Shown piece by piece: positions 35,964 to 44,059 of a DNA stretch of 64,000 nt. The stretch covers positions 611,663 through 675,662 of the forward strand of contig NZ_FOFU01000001.1 in NCBI RefSeq assembly GCF_900111035.1. The letters run 5' to 3'. The stretch's first letter is position 1, and each line of letters starts with the position of its first letter. The notes beneath the pieces were generated by a model. The model was not told the origin of the DNA, ran no database searches, and saw only the letters and a list, made by a program, of their open reading frames with translations. The stretch is from Treponema bryantii. GTDB lineage: Bacteria; Spirochaetota; Spirochaetia; Treponematales; Treponemataceae. The position numbers and the translations under genes were made by a program.

Positions 35964-36605
35964 TTAGATACCAAGATCCTCGCCAACAAGAATAATCTTA
36001 ATACGTCCTTCTGGTCGACACATGCGGGTTTCTACAAACTGACAGCAAATAGAATCCGGGCTCAGACAGTTTGCACATTCTCCAGTAAGTGAACAAGGAG
36101 CTTTTGAGTCTGGGAATCGCTGATTATTTACAGGAGCAGCATAATTGCGAACGCGTGAATAAGCTGCATCCATATCCTTTACGATTTTATTCATTCCGGC
36201 AATAATCAGAATATTTTTAGGTCCATAACAGAGAGCCGCAACACGATTTCCCTTTCCGTCAATATTAAAGAGTTCACCAGTTTCTGTAATAGCATTAGAA
36301 CTCATAAGGAAGGTTCCACAGTTCAAAGCCTGATGCATAAGCTCTTCACTTTCTTCAGGACTTTTTGCAGTTGCACGGTCAATAATTTTATAGCCTTTAT
36401 CTGCCAGCATTTTTTTGATTCCAAGGGCATCAACAGTCATAGTTCCACCCCAGCTTACCGAGTGATCAGCAGGAATCAGCTCCAGCACCTTAGCCGCAAC
36501 ATCTTTACTGTCAGAAATATAATAAGCCTCAAAATGTCGTTTTTTAAGTGCCTCAACAACCTTAGGCCCAGCCAAATCATTTCGTTTTTTCAAAGGTTCT
36601 AACAT
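35964..36605 (-). CDS. LUD-domain protein (213 aa)
   Basis: A member of the LUD (lactate utilisation, LutC/YkgG-like) family. SVSWGGTMTVDALGIKKML near residue 55 and FLMSSNAITETGELFNIDG at about 112-130 are characteristic. The C-terminus has a Cys-rich stretch (CSLTGECANCLSPDSICCQF). Some members act with Fe-S partners in lactate oxidation, but no lutA or lutB is present here, so the role is unknown. The ATG at 36605 has GGAAGG upstream; a GTG at 36611 is less likely. It is divergent from the diaminobutyrate aminotransferase gene. Confidence 0.78.
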   Translation of the reverse strand: MLEPLKKRNDLAGPKVVEALKKRHFEAYYISDSKDVAAKVLELIPADHSVSWGGTMTVDALGIKKMLADKGYKIIDRATAKSPEESEELMHQALNCGTFLMSSNAITETGELFNIDGKGNRVAALCYGPKNILIIAGMNKIVKDMDAAYSRVRNYAAPVNNQRFPDSKAPCSLTGECANCLSPDSICCQFVETRMCRPEGRIKIILVGEDLGI

Positions 36606-36635
36606 ACACACCTTCCTTTTTTAAGATAGAAATAT

Positions 36636-36651
36636 TTTAACATAAGTAAGT
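36636..36651 (+). promoter_or_regulatory. Candidate operator half-site near the LUD gene
   Basis: TTTAACATAAGTAAGT. It matches, 14 of 16 positions, the reverse complement of 36728-36743 and lies 31 bases before the LUD start. The pair may bind a regulator serving both divergent genes. Confidence 0.35.
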
Positions 36652-36727
36652 ATGATTGTCAGTTAATAATTAGTTATAAAAATTGTAAAAATTTACATTG
36701 CATAAAATATTTTTTTAGTGTACAGTG

Positions 36728-36743
36728 ACTTACTTACATTAAA
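36728..36743 (-). promoter_or_regulatory. Candidate operator half-site near the aminotransferase gene
   Basis: ACTTACTTACATTAAA on the plus strand, the inverted partner of 36636-36651. It lies 39 bases before the aminotransferase ATG. Confidence 0.35.
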
Positions 36744-36748
36744 TATTT

Positions 36749-36764
36749 ACAGCGAATTCGCTGT
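36749..36764. promoter_or_regulatory. Perfect 16-base palindrome upstream of the aminotransferase
   Basis: ACAGCGAATTCGCTGT, ending 17 bases before the ATG at 36782 and just before its GGAG ribosome-binding site. It may be an operator or a small hairpin in the leader; the sequence does not decide between them. Confidence 0.4.
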
Positions 36765-36781
36765 CGTAGTGGAGAACGTTT

Positions 36782-38131
36782 ATGTCGGAAAAAGGCACAA
36801 ATCAGTATTACATTACCAGACAGGATTCCACAGAATCTAATGCCCGTAGCTACCCGCGAAAATTCCCATTCGCAATTGCTAAAGCCAAAGGCTCATGGGT
36901 TGAGGACGTAGAAGGAAACAAATATCTGGATTTTTTGTGTGGAGCGGGAACTTTAGCACTCGGCCACAATGATGACGAAGTAAACAAGGCGATGGTAGAC
37001 CTGATTCAATCAGATGCACCACTTCATACCCTTGATTTAACCACCCCTGTAAAAGATGAATTCGTGGAAACGATACTTCGCCATCTTCCTTCTGAATTAG
37101 GAAATAATGCGAAAATTCAATTCTGCTCACCATCAGGAACTGATGCAACAGACGCTGCCATTAAGCTCTGTAAAACTGCAACAGGCCGTTCATCTGTAAT
37201 CTCCTTTGCCGGCGGTTACCATGGAATGGGCCAGGGGCCACTTGCCTGCATGGGAAATCTCCATGCAAAAACTGCAGTTACTGGTCTTATGCCTGATGTA
37301 CACAGCTTCCCTTACCCTTATGCTTACCGCGATCCATTTGGACTTGGCGGAGATGCCGGTGTAAAGGCAGCTTGTAATTTCTTTGAGCGCACTCTTAAAG
37401 ACCCTGAAAGCGGAATCACAAAACCAGCCTGCGTAATCCTTGAACCAATTCAGGGTGAAGGCGGTGTAATTCCAGCTCCTGTTGAGTTCCTTCAGACAGT
37501 ACGTCGCGTAACAAAAGAACTCGACATCCCTCTTATTGTAGATGAAATTCAGTGCGGTATGGGACGCAGCGGAAAGCTTTTTGCTTTTGAATATGCTGAT
37601 ATCGTTCCTGATGTACTTTTACTTTCTAAGGCAATCGGCGGTTCACAGCCAATGGCAGTTGTTGTTTATAATAAAGAACTCGACAAGTGGACAGCCGGAG
37701 CACACGCAGGTACCTTCCGTGGTAACCAGCTTGCTATGAAGGCCGGAACAATTACTTTGAACCGTGTTTCTCAGCCTGATTTCCTCGCTAATGTAATTCG
37801 CAAGGGGGACAATATCCGCTCACACCTTCGCGAACTTCAGAAGAAGGTTTCGATTATCGGAGATATCCGTGGTAAAGGACTTATGGTTGGAACTGAGTTT
37901 GTTGATCCGAAAGGTACTCCAGACTGCATCGGTTCTCTTCCTGCAAGCGGTGAAATTGCTGCTGCTGTACAGAAGATGTGCTTTGAAAACGGCCTTATCG
38001 TAGAAAAAGGCGGTCGCAACGGTGCAGTTATGCGCTGTCTGTGTGCACTGAACATTACTGACGAAGATCTCGGCAAAGCCTGGAAGATTTTCGAGAAGTG
38101 TGTACTTGAGATTGATAAGAAATATAAATAA
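36782..38131 (+). CDS. dat: Diaminobutyrate-2-oxoglutarate aminotransferase (449 aa)
   Basis: A class-III PLP aminotransferase. It would make L-2,4-diaminobutyrate from aspartate semialdehyde using an amino donor. The phosphate-binding SGTDA is at 118-122, the pyridine-ring Asp is in LIVDEIQCGMGR (D254), and the PLP Lys is K283 in LLLSKAIGGSQP. The pattern is closer to DABA aminotransferases (Dat/EctB-like) than to acetylornithine enzymes. The next gene on the same strand is a decarboxylase of the same pathway, so 1,3-diaminopropane is the likely end product. Ectoine is unlikely because ectA and ectC are absent. The start has GGAG upstream. Confidence 0.85.
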   Translation: MSEKGTNQYYITRQDSTESNARSYPRKFPFAIAKAKGSWVEDVEGNKYLDFLCGAGTLALGHNDDEVNKAMVDLIQSDAPLHTLDLTTPVKDEFVETILRHLPSELGNNAKIQFCSPSGTDATDAAIKLCKTATGRSSVISFAGGYHGMGQGPLACMGNLHAKTAVTGLMPDVHSFPYPYAYRDPFGLGGDAGVKAACNFFERTLKDPESGITKPACVILEPIQGEGGVIPAPVEFLQTVRRVTKELDIPLIVDEIQCGMGRSGKLFAFEYADIVPDVLLLSKAIGGSQPMAVVVYNKELDKWTAGAHAGTFRGNQLAMKAGTITLNRVSQPDFLANVIRKGDNIRSHLRELQKKVSIIGDIRGKGLMVGTEFVDPKGTPDCIGSLPASGEIAAAVQKMCFENGLIVEKGGRNGAVMRCLCALNITDEDLGKAWKIFEKCVLEIDKKYK

Positions 38132-38162
38132 TTTAATGAAACATAATTATCAATATAAATAA

Positions 38163-38232
38163 CGTCATTGCGAGCGAAGCGTGGCAATCCATTAATATAG
38201 ATTGCCACGTCACTTCGTTCCTCGCAATGACG
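38163..38232. repeat. Dispersed palindromic repeat, copy D
   Basis: CGTCATTGCGAG at one end and CTCGCAATGACG at the other; GGCAATCCATT and GATTGCC meet in the centre. It fills most of the gap between the dat-like and ddc-like genes and ends before the AGGGAG site of the second. Confidence 0.85.
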
Positions 38233-38257
38233 TATTTATTTTAGGGAGCGATATAAA

Positions 38258-39718
38258 ATGCAAAACCTTTTTCTTACTTCAGATAAAAAAGCCAGGAAAG
38301 AATACAACAAACTCCTCAAGCAGACAGCAAAGGCTGTATCAGATGCTTTTGTAAACGAATCTGCCTATTCTGGACCTACTCCGGATGAGCTTAAGGAAAT
38401 TGTCCGCCAGGACAGCATTCTCCCGGAGCACGGACTTGGCTGGGATAAAGTATTTGAACTCACAAAAGAAAAGGTTCTTCCTAACCTTCTGCGTACTCCT
38501 TCTACTGAGTACATGCCTCACCTTCACGGTCCTTCACTTTTAGAAACAATTGCCGCAGAAACAATCATTTCTACTTTTAATCAGTCAATGGACAGCTGGG
38601 ATCAGTCTCCGGTTGCAACAGAGATTGAGGTTGAGACAATCCGCCATCTGTGCAAACTTTACGGCTATGACACTTCAAAAGCTGACGGCGTATTTACCAG
38701 CGGCGGCAGCCAGTCTAATCAGACAGCACTTTTGCTTGCCCGCGACTGGTTCTGCAATAAACAATTAAATTATGATGTCAAAAAATATGGACTTGATGAG
38801 AAATGTTCTAAACTCCGCATGTATACAAGCGAGATTTCACACTTCTCTATGGAAAAGTCATGCCATATTATGGGACTTGGTTATAAATCAGTCGAAAAAG
38901 TTCCTGTAGACAACCGTAAAAAAATGGACGTTTCTGCCCTACGTTCCCTCATCGAAGCAGATATAAAAGCCGGAAATATTCCTTTCCTTATTGTTGGAAC
39001 AGTAGGAACAACAGATTTCGGAAGTATTGACCCACTCGAGGAACTCAGCCAGCTTGCCCGTGAACACAACATGTGGCTTCATGCTGATGCTGCTTACGGC
39101 TCAGGCGTGATTATGAGTCAGAAATACAGCGACCGCGTAAAAGGACTTTCTCTCTGCGACTCAATCACAGTGGACTTTCACAAGATGTTCCTTATGCCGA
39201 TTTCCTGCTCTGCAGTACTCCTAAAGGATGGAAGCACATTCGATGCACTCACAATTCACGCAGATTACCTCAACCGCGAGGAAGATGAAGAAGACGGCTA
39301 CACTAACCTCGTAGATAAATCCATGCAGACAACCCGCCGCTTTGATGCACTCAAAGTATGGATGAGTTTCCAGACACGAGGACGTGACGGCTGGAGTAAA
39401 ATCATAACAACAAGCATGGAGAATGCTGCATACCTTTACAGCATTCTCCGCAACGATTCAGACTTTGCAGTAATTACAGAACCGGAAATCAGTTCAGTTG
39501 TATTCAGATATAAGGGAAATGACAGTCTTTCTGGTGAAGAACTCGACGAAATCAATAAAAAGGTTCGCCGTACTTTAATTCACGAGCACGGAACAATTAT
39601 TGGTCAGACAGTAAGCGATGGCCGTGTATGCCTTAAGTTTACACTCTTGAATCCGCGCGTGACTCACGAGAAACTGGATGAATTGAAGGAATTGATTAAA
39701 AAGCTCGCTATTTCTTAA
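38258..39718 (+). CDS. ddc: L-2,4-diaminobutyrate decarboxylase-like PLP enzyme (486 aa)
   Basis: A group-II PLP decarboxylase. It would release CO2 from 2,4-diaminobutyrate to give 1,3-diaminopropane, a polyamine building block. The PLP Lys is K309 in VDFHKMFLMP, the cofactor Asp is D277 in LHADAAYG, and the ring-stacking His is H195 in SEISHFS. Length is typical. Glutamate or aromatic decarboxylase are alternatives by fold, but the neighbouring aminotransferase makes diaminobutyrate the best fit. AGGGAG precedes the ATG. It overlaps the end of the GH57-like gene on the other strand by 11 bases. Confidence 0.82.
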   Translation: MQNLFLTSDKKARKEYNKLLKQTAKAVSDAFVNESAYSGPTPDELKEIVRQDSILPEHGLGWDKVFELTKEKVLPNLLRTPSTEYMPHLHGPSLLETIAAETIISTFNQSMDSWDQSPVATEIEVETIRHLCKLYGYDTSKADGVFTSGGSQSNQTALLLARDWFCNKQLNYDVKKYGLDEKCSKLRMYTSEISHFSMEKSCHIMGLGYKSVEKVPVDNRKKMDVSALRSLIEADIKAGNIPFLIVGTVGTTDFGSIDPLEELSQLAREHNMWLHADAAYGSGVIMSQKYSDRVKGLSLCDSITVDFHKMFLMPISCSAVLLKDGSTFDALTIHADYLNREEDEEDGYTNLVDKSMQTTRRFDALKVWMSFQTRGRDGWSKIITTSMENAAYLYSILRNDSDFAVITEPEISSVVFRYKGNDSLSGEELDEINKKVRRTLIHEHGTIIGQTVSDGRVCLKFTLLNPRVTHEKLDELKELIKKLAIS

Positions 39719-41708
39719 TCTTCTTAACCGGGATAATCGTAAAGTTAATGCTCTTTTCGGTTTCCCGGCCTGGTTCAATGTTAATGTCCCAGTATAAAGA
39801 CGAAGCATAAGTCAGATTTACAGGTTCAATCTTTTCACGATCAAAGCCTGGTCTGTTGTATTTTATTGGAGTAAAACAGTAGTGGCATTTTTCATTAGGT
39901 TCAAATACAAAGGAAATGCCGTTTGGTTTATCAGAAAGTCTTACTAACTGAACATTATTAAGCTTATCCTTTTTATTTAATTCCAGTGAAGATTTTTCAC
40001 TATCAAGAACAACAACTTCCCCATTATCAACAGTTTCAATACTAAAACCGCATTTCTTTTCAGTAAGATATGCTATATCACAGAGATTAGATTCTACAGC
40101 AAATTTAGCAACAAGAGGTTTATCGCTTTCATTTTTAATAATGTACTGAACATACATTCCTGTAGAGTTAATCACGTATTTCTTTCTAAGATAAACAGTC
40201 TGTCCAGTTGGTTTCCATACAGCTCTTGCACAAAGCTGAACTTCATGGTGCTGTCCAGAATATTTCAATTGAGAATACTGGATACGGGAGAATACACCAT
40301 CACCTGCAGGTTCGCCGCGAATATATAAATCAAGCTGAGCTGGTGTAAACAGATGATCAATAAAGAAGCCTCTGTCATACTCGTCATCACAACCATCAAA
40401 CTCAAAAGTTCTCTGAAGATTATCTGCATAATTACAGGAATCTTTTATAACATCAAGTTCCGGAACACTTCCACCGGCAAGAGAAATATATGCAAAATAC
40501 TGTTCCATACGGCAGACATATTCTTCAATACCATCATTGTCGTAATCAAAACAGGTAACCGATTCGTTAAAGTTTCCGTCTCCACGAAGCATTTTCTCGG
40601 CATCTGTAAGATATTTATAAGCCTGCTGTCTATAAAGAGAATTCTTAATTGGTTCAGAAGCTGTACTTAAAATAGACATACCGTTCTGTGCCTGCCACAA
40701 TTTTTCACGGGCAGTCTTTTTACGCATCTTATCTGCTTTATATTGATTTACGAGAAGACTTGTATACATCATTCTGTTATAAAGTTTTCTGCTTGCAGAA
40801 TATGAATACATGAAATCATAAATCGTAGAAGGGAATTTATTCTTTGAATCGTTAGAAGCGTTTTGAATAATCTGAGCAACCTCATCACTTATACCCACTG
40901 GAATATATGATGGAATTTTCATCTTCATTCCGTTGGTTCTATAATTATTTAAAGTTGTCAGTTTTACACGACCATCTTTATTTTCATCAATATATTTTCC
41001 CAAACGCTCAAACCATTTTGATTCATTCAATTTAGCGGCTTGTTTTGGAGTAAGTGTAATTGCAACAATTCTGTCTGCATCAAGCTGAAGATGAGTATCC
41101 TTCTTTTCTATCTTTAAAACAGATTTTTCGACGTTGTATATAAACTCTTCAGCGAGCATTTCTTCGTCTGGAACAAGATCATTATAATAAAGGAAAATAT
41201 CAACATTCTTTCCAAGATCGCTCATAAAAATAGGAAGGAAAGAACGTTTAGATTCTGGAACAAGAGAACTGCTCAAAATTACATATTCAAGTCCACAGGT
41301 ATGAATATTATTTACGAGAGAAGAATCCCAGCAGTCCTGGAAAAGAGTCATTCCACGCGGACGTTTTCCAAAAGTCTGTCTGATTTCAGAAGTCAGAAGG
41401 TCTATCTGTCCATTACGGTCAACTGAGTTTAATAATGGTAACAGCGGATCATTATAACCACCACCAAGTATTTCAACCTGTTTACGGTCAACAAGTTCAC
41501 GCAGAATTGTTATGAGTTCATTTTTTCTTTTTTTGAAGTATTGAATCTGACAGCCTGAAAAGGTAAATGACAGGGAGAATGTAGGATGAGAATATAAATA
41601 TTTAATAATCGGCTTATAAATAGACTGGAAGCTTTTTTCTAATAGCTCAGTATTATCTGTGCATACTGGTACTGATTTTACAATGAAGCTGACGTATATT
41701 GAACCCAT
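39708..41708 (-). CDS. GH57-like protein, probably catalytically inactive (666 aa)
   Basis: The architecture is that of GH57 4-alpha-glucanotransferases and amylases: an N-terminal barrel (about 1-270), a central helical part, and a C-terminal beta domain (about 430-666). Segments such as ELITILRELVDRKQVEILGGG, NSVDRNGQIDLLTSEIRQTFG and FGKRPRGMTL match the family. However, the His-Gln motif normally near residue 10 is absent, the GxYEP motif reads GGGYNDP, and the region that should hold the catalytic Glu reads LFQDCWDSSL, with Asp where Glu is expected. This suggests binding or altered chemistry. No TATAAT-type promoter or strong ribosome-binding site is clear; AAAGGAT sits close to the ATG. 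Confidence 0.7.
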   Translation of the reverse strand: MGSIYVSFIVKSVPVCTDNTELLEKSFQSIYKPIIKYLYSHPTFSLSFTFSGCQIQYFKKRKNELITILRELVDRKQVEILGGGYNDPLLPLLNSVDRNGQIDLLTSEIRQTFGKRPRGMTLFQDCWDSSLVNNIHTCGLEYVILSSSLVPESKRSFLPIFMSDLGKNVDIFLYYNDLVPDEEMLAEEFIYNVEKSVLKIEKKDTHLQLDADRIVAITLTPKQAAKLNESKWFERLGKYIDENKDGRVKLTTLNNYRTNGMKMKIPSYIPVGISDEVAQIIQNASNDSKNKFPSTIYDFMYSYSASRKLYNRMMYTSLLVNQYKADKMRKKTAREKLWQAQNGMSILSTASEPIKNSLYRQQAYKYLTDAEKMLRGDGNFNESVTCFDYDNDGIEEYVCRMEQYFAYISLAGGSVPELDVIKDSCNYADNLQRTFEFDGCDDEYDRGFFIDHLFTPAQLDLYIRGEPAGDGVFSRIQYSQLKYSGQHHEVQLCARAVWKPTGQTVYLRKKYVINSTGMYVQYIIKNESDKPLVAKFAVESNLCDIAYLTEKKCGFSIETVDNGEVVVLDSEKSSLELNKKDKLNNVQLVRLSDKPNGISFVFEPNEKCHYCFTPIKYNRPGFDREKIEPVNLTYASSLYWDINIEPGRETEKSINFTIIPVKKIKK

Positions 41709-41801
41709 TATCCTTTATACGGCACCCCACCACCAGCAGCCGATTTTCTCTCCATATTTAAATTAAGATTTTTTTAGAACCCTTCCCCAAAGGTACCTGC
41801 G

Positions 41802-42407
41802 TTATTTTAAACGCTTTATTATTCTATAACAAAAGTCCCAGATTTTAAAGTCTTTTTTATCACCCCAGCTGATATTTTCTTCAGATTTTAGTTTTGTACA
41901 GGAAGTCATTTCTCCTGTTTCGTTACCGCAGACTACTGCTTTTTTAGTATCAGTTGGAATTAAATCAATAATTTTCTGAGGACAGATAGAAACACATTTT
42001 CCACAACCACAACAATTACTTGTAATAATTGCAGTCATATTCTCAATTTTAATTGCTTCCTGAGGACAAATTTTTACACAGTCTCCAAGACCAAGACATG
42101 CATATTTACAGTCAAGTGAAGAACCAAAAACTGTTTTTGCCATAATACAGGTATATTCTTCATTGAATAAAGAACGATTAAGATTGCATTCTTTATGACA
42201 TGAACAGAGAACGTATGCTTTTTTATCTGAAGGATTATATTTTTTCTCTTCCGGAAGAATTACAGGAGATAAATGAAGCGGTACTAGTGGATCTTCATTT
42301 TTTTTATCCTGTTTATTGATCGAAGGAATGAGAATATATAATGTAAAAAAAGTAAGCATTATAAGCAGCAGCAGAAATAATATGAGCAGAATAATTCTTA
42401 AAATCAC
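41802..42407 (-). CDS. rnfB: RnfB-like Fe-S subunit, short form (201 aa)
   Basis: The last gene of the Rnf-like operon. One membrane anchor (about residues 3-29), a cysteine stretch (VLCSCHKECN), then two 4Fe-4S motifs, CLGLGDCVKICP and CCGCGKCVSICPQKIIDLIP, the latter typical of RnfB. It is shorter than common RnfB proteins: it stops soon after VVCGNETGEMTSC, lacking the later ferredoxin-like part, and the N-terminal cluster region is reduced. It should pass electrons from ferredoxin to the membrane subunits. It overlaps the preceding rnfA-like gene by four bases. Confidence 0.75.
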   Translation of the reverse strand: MILRIILLILFLLLLIMLTFFTLYILIPSINKQDKKNEDPLVPLHLSPVILPEEKKYNPSDKKAYVLCSCHKECNLNRSLFNEEYTCIMAKTVFGSSLDCKYACLGLGDCVKICPQEAIKIENMTAIITSNCCGCGKCVSICPQKIIDLIPTDTKKAVVCGNETGEMTSCTKLKSEENISWGDKKDFKIWDFCYRIIKRLK

Positions 42408-42967
42408 TTTATAACCTCCGGATTAAGCCATACGATATCCCATACAGAAAGCAGAAGTATTAAAATTGCAAGGAAAAGGAAATAAAGACTATAATATTTT
42501 TCATCCAGAAAACGGCCGTTACTGCATACCCTTCTTCTAAATGTAAGGCTGAATGGTATGATGATAAGCATAGATAACAGACAGCATACACTTATAAAAA
42601 GTGTAAAAAGCAATGATGAACTTTCTGTAATTGAAAGAAGAATTACAAGATATGAAACTGCAAATTCTGAGGTTAGTCTACCTGTTGTAAGTCTGACAAT
42701 TCCTCCAAGGAAAGTACTTATACTTGCATATACAATAAAGCAGATAAGCGGATACAATTCTGTAATCTGAAGTGGCACTAAAAGATAATAAGTCAGAAGC
42801 CAGGAAATCACACTTGAGGAAATTATTGAAACAGAACATTTTACATAGAATATAGGTTCTTTGAATTTTACAATTCCAATTTCTGCAATCTTATTAAGTC
42901 CAATTCCATAAATCAAAACTACAGAAGAAAATAATGAATAGTAAAGAAAAGTATAAAAGTAAATCAT
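42404..42967 (-). CDS. rnfA: RnfA-like membrane subunit (187 aa)
   Basis: About six membrane segments, with an ending VWDIVWLNPEVIK. Assignment rests on length, topology and the rnfC-D-G-E-A-B order. In well-studied RnfA proteins Cys residues within two half-helices hold an intramembrane [2Fe-2S] cluster. Here the first such position reads YGIGLNK where GIC would be expected, and the second shows no Cys. The protein has other Cys residues, but not at those places. Overlaps of four bases on both sides indicate tight coupling. A distant family member is the best reading. Confidence 0.62.
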   Translation of the reverse strand: MIYFYTFLYYSLFSSVVLIYGIGLNKIAEIGIVKFKEPIFYVKCSVSIISSSVISWLLTYYLLVPLQITELYPLICFIVYASISTFLGGIVRLTTGRLTSEFAVSYLVILLSITESSSLLFTLFISVCCLLSMLIIIPFSLTFRRRVCSNGRFLDEKYYSLYFLFLAILILLLSVWDIVWLNPEVIK

Positions 42968-43581
42968 CTTTTTTCTCCTCTGCTTGAAATGATTCTCATT
43001 TTATTATGAATGAAAAGGAAGAAATAAATTAAAATTCCTGTAAGTACAAGTGCACCCGGAATTGAAGCAAAGAATGTAAAGATTCCAACCTTATCTGGAT
43101 TCAGTAAAATCTTTTCATAAATCTGATGATTCTTACCAAAGAAAGTTATTGTGCCATAGCCTGCAATATCTCTGAAAAGGAAGAATACAAAAATCAAAAC
43201 AGAAAAGAACAAAGTACTCAAAAGATTCTTTTTCAATCTGACAGGAAGCGGCTCTTCAAAGTCAGTAAAAATTGTATGAGTAAGGAATACAGAAACCGTT
43301 GGGAAATACAAAAGGAATCCTAAGGTGAGCGCTATTTCTGTATATGTCAAAACAAGAATCTGACGGAATAAAATTGTTATGGAAATCATAAAGAACATAA
43401 CAAAAAAAGTTCTTATTTCATTCAACTTAAGTTTTGAAACTAATGAGTTTAATAAAATTCCTAATACTTCAAGAAGCAATAATTCAAGAATTAAGGTAAA
43501 TCCGTAAACAAAACGTCCTGTTGTAGGAATTGTAAGTGTGAGGAAAGATGCAATGTACATAAATGATTTTTTCTGCTTCAT
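42964..43581 (-). CDS. rnfE: RnfE-like membrane subunit (205 aa)
   Basis: About six membrane segments and a basic C-terminus. It lies in the rnfE place in the operon, between the rnfG- and rnfA-like genes. It contains no cysteine at all, although RnfE normally supplies two Cys ligands to the intramembrane [2Fe-2S] cluster. The family call is therefore positional plus topology. A strong GGGAG site precedes the ATG. Confidence 0.58.
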   Translation of the reverse strand: MKQKKSFMYIASFLTLTIPTTGRFVYGFTLILELLLLEVLGILLNSLVSKLKLNEIRTFFVMFFMISITILFRQILVLTYTEIALTLGFLLYFPTVSVFLTHTIFTDFEEPLPVRLKKNLLSTLFFSVLIFVFFLFRDIAGYGTITFFGKNHQIYEKILLNPDKVGIFTFFASIPGALVLTGILIYFFLFIHNKMRIISSRGEKR

Positions 43582-43600
43582 AATGTTCTTCTCCCTTACC

Positions 43601-44059
43601 CTATTTAAAAAGCTCAGCTATGCGTTTATTCCAGTACTCTACTCGTCTTCCAGTATATGAATTTGAAAGCTGTGTGGCACATCTACCATGGAGTGAAGAA
43701 TAGCCTTTAAAGATTACATTTCCATTATTTTCAACAATATAAATTCCGGAATGTGGTCCATAGAATGTCTGAATTCGAATAATTACAGCTTTACAGTTTT
43801 CACCACTTTTTTTATTGCGTGCTTCAAAACAAGCAGCACTCGCACTAAGTGGATTATTTAATCTGTAAAGTTTTCCGATATCCCAGGTGTCTGGTTCGTT
43901 TTCTGCAAGACTATATTCTATTGAAGCCTTCAGATTATTATCCCAGGATTTTTTTGAAACCTTAATAAAATAAATAAGAATACCAATAACCGTTGCAGCA
44001 ATCAGTACAACAATAGCATAGTTAATGAAAAAGTTTTTATATGAAATCTGCTGTTTCAT
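43601..44059 (-). CDS. rnfG: RnfG-like subunit without flavin-attachment motif (152 aa)
   Basis: One membrane segment (about residues 13-32) followed by a soluble external domain with an FMN-binding-like beta pattern (KAVIIRIQTFYGPHSGIYIV, then GNVIFKGYSSLHG). RnfG normally carries covalent FMN on the Thr of an SGAT-type motif; none is seen, and the nearest Thr is in SYTGRR. The protein is also shorter than usual. It overlaps the end of the rnfD-like gene by four bases. Confidence 0.6.
   Translation of the reverse strand: MKQQISYKNFFINYAIVVLIAATVIGILIYFIKVSKKSWDNNLKASIEYSLAENEPDTWDIGKLYRLNNPLSASAACFEARNKKSGENCKAVIIRIQTFYGPHSGIYIVENNGNVIFKGYSSLHGRCATQLSNSYTGRRVEYWNKRIAELFK

Noticed and set aside
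10784..38232. The palindromic repeats as a CRISPR array
   Set aside because: Copies are widely separated single palindromes, without regular spacing or cas genes.
36782..39718. Ectoine biosynthesis
   Set aside because: Only an EctB-like gene is present; there is no ectA or ectC, and the partner is a decarboxylase.
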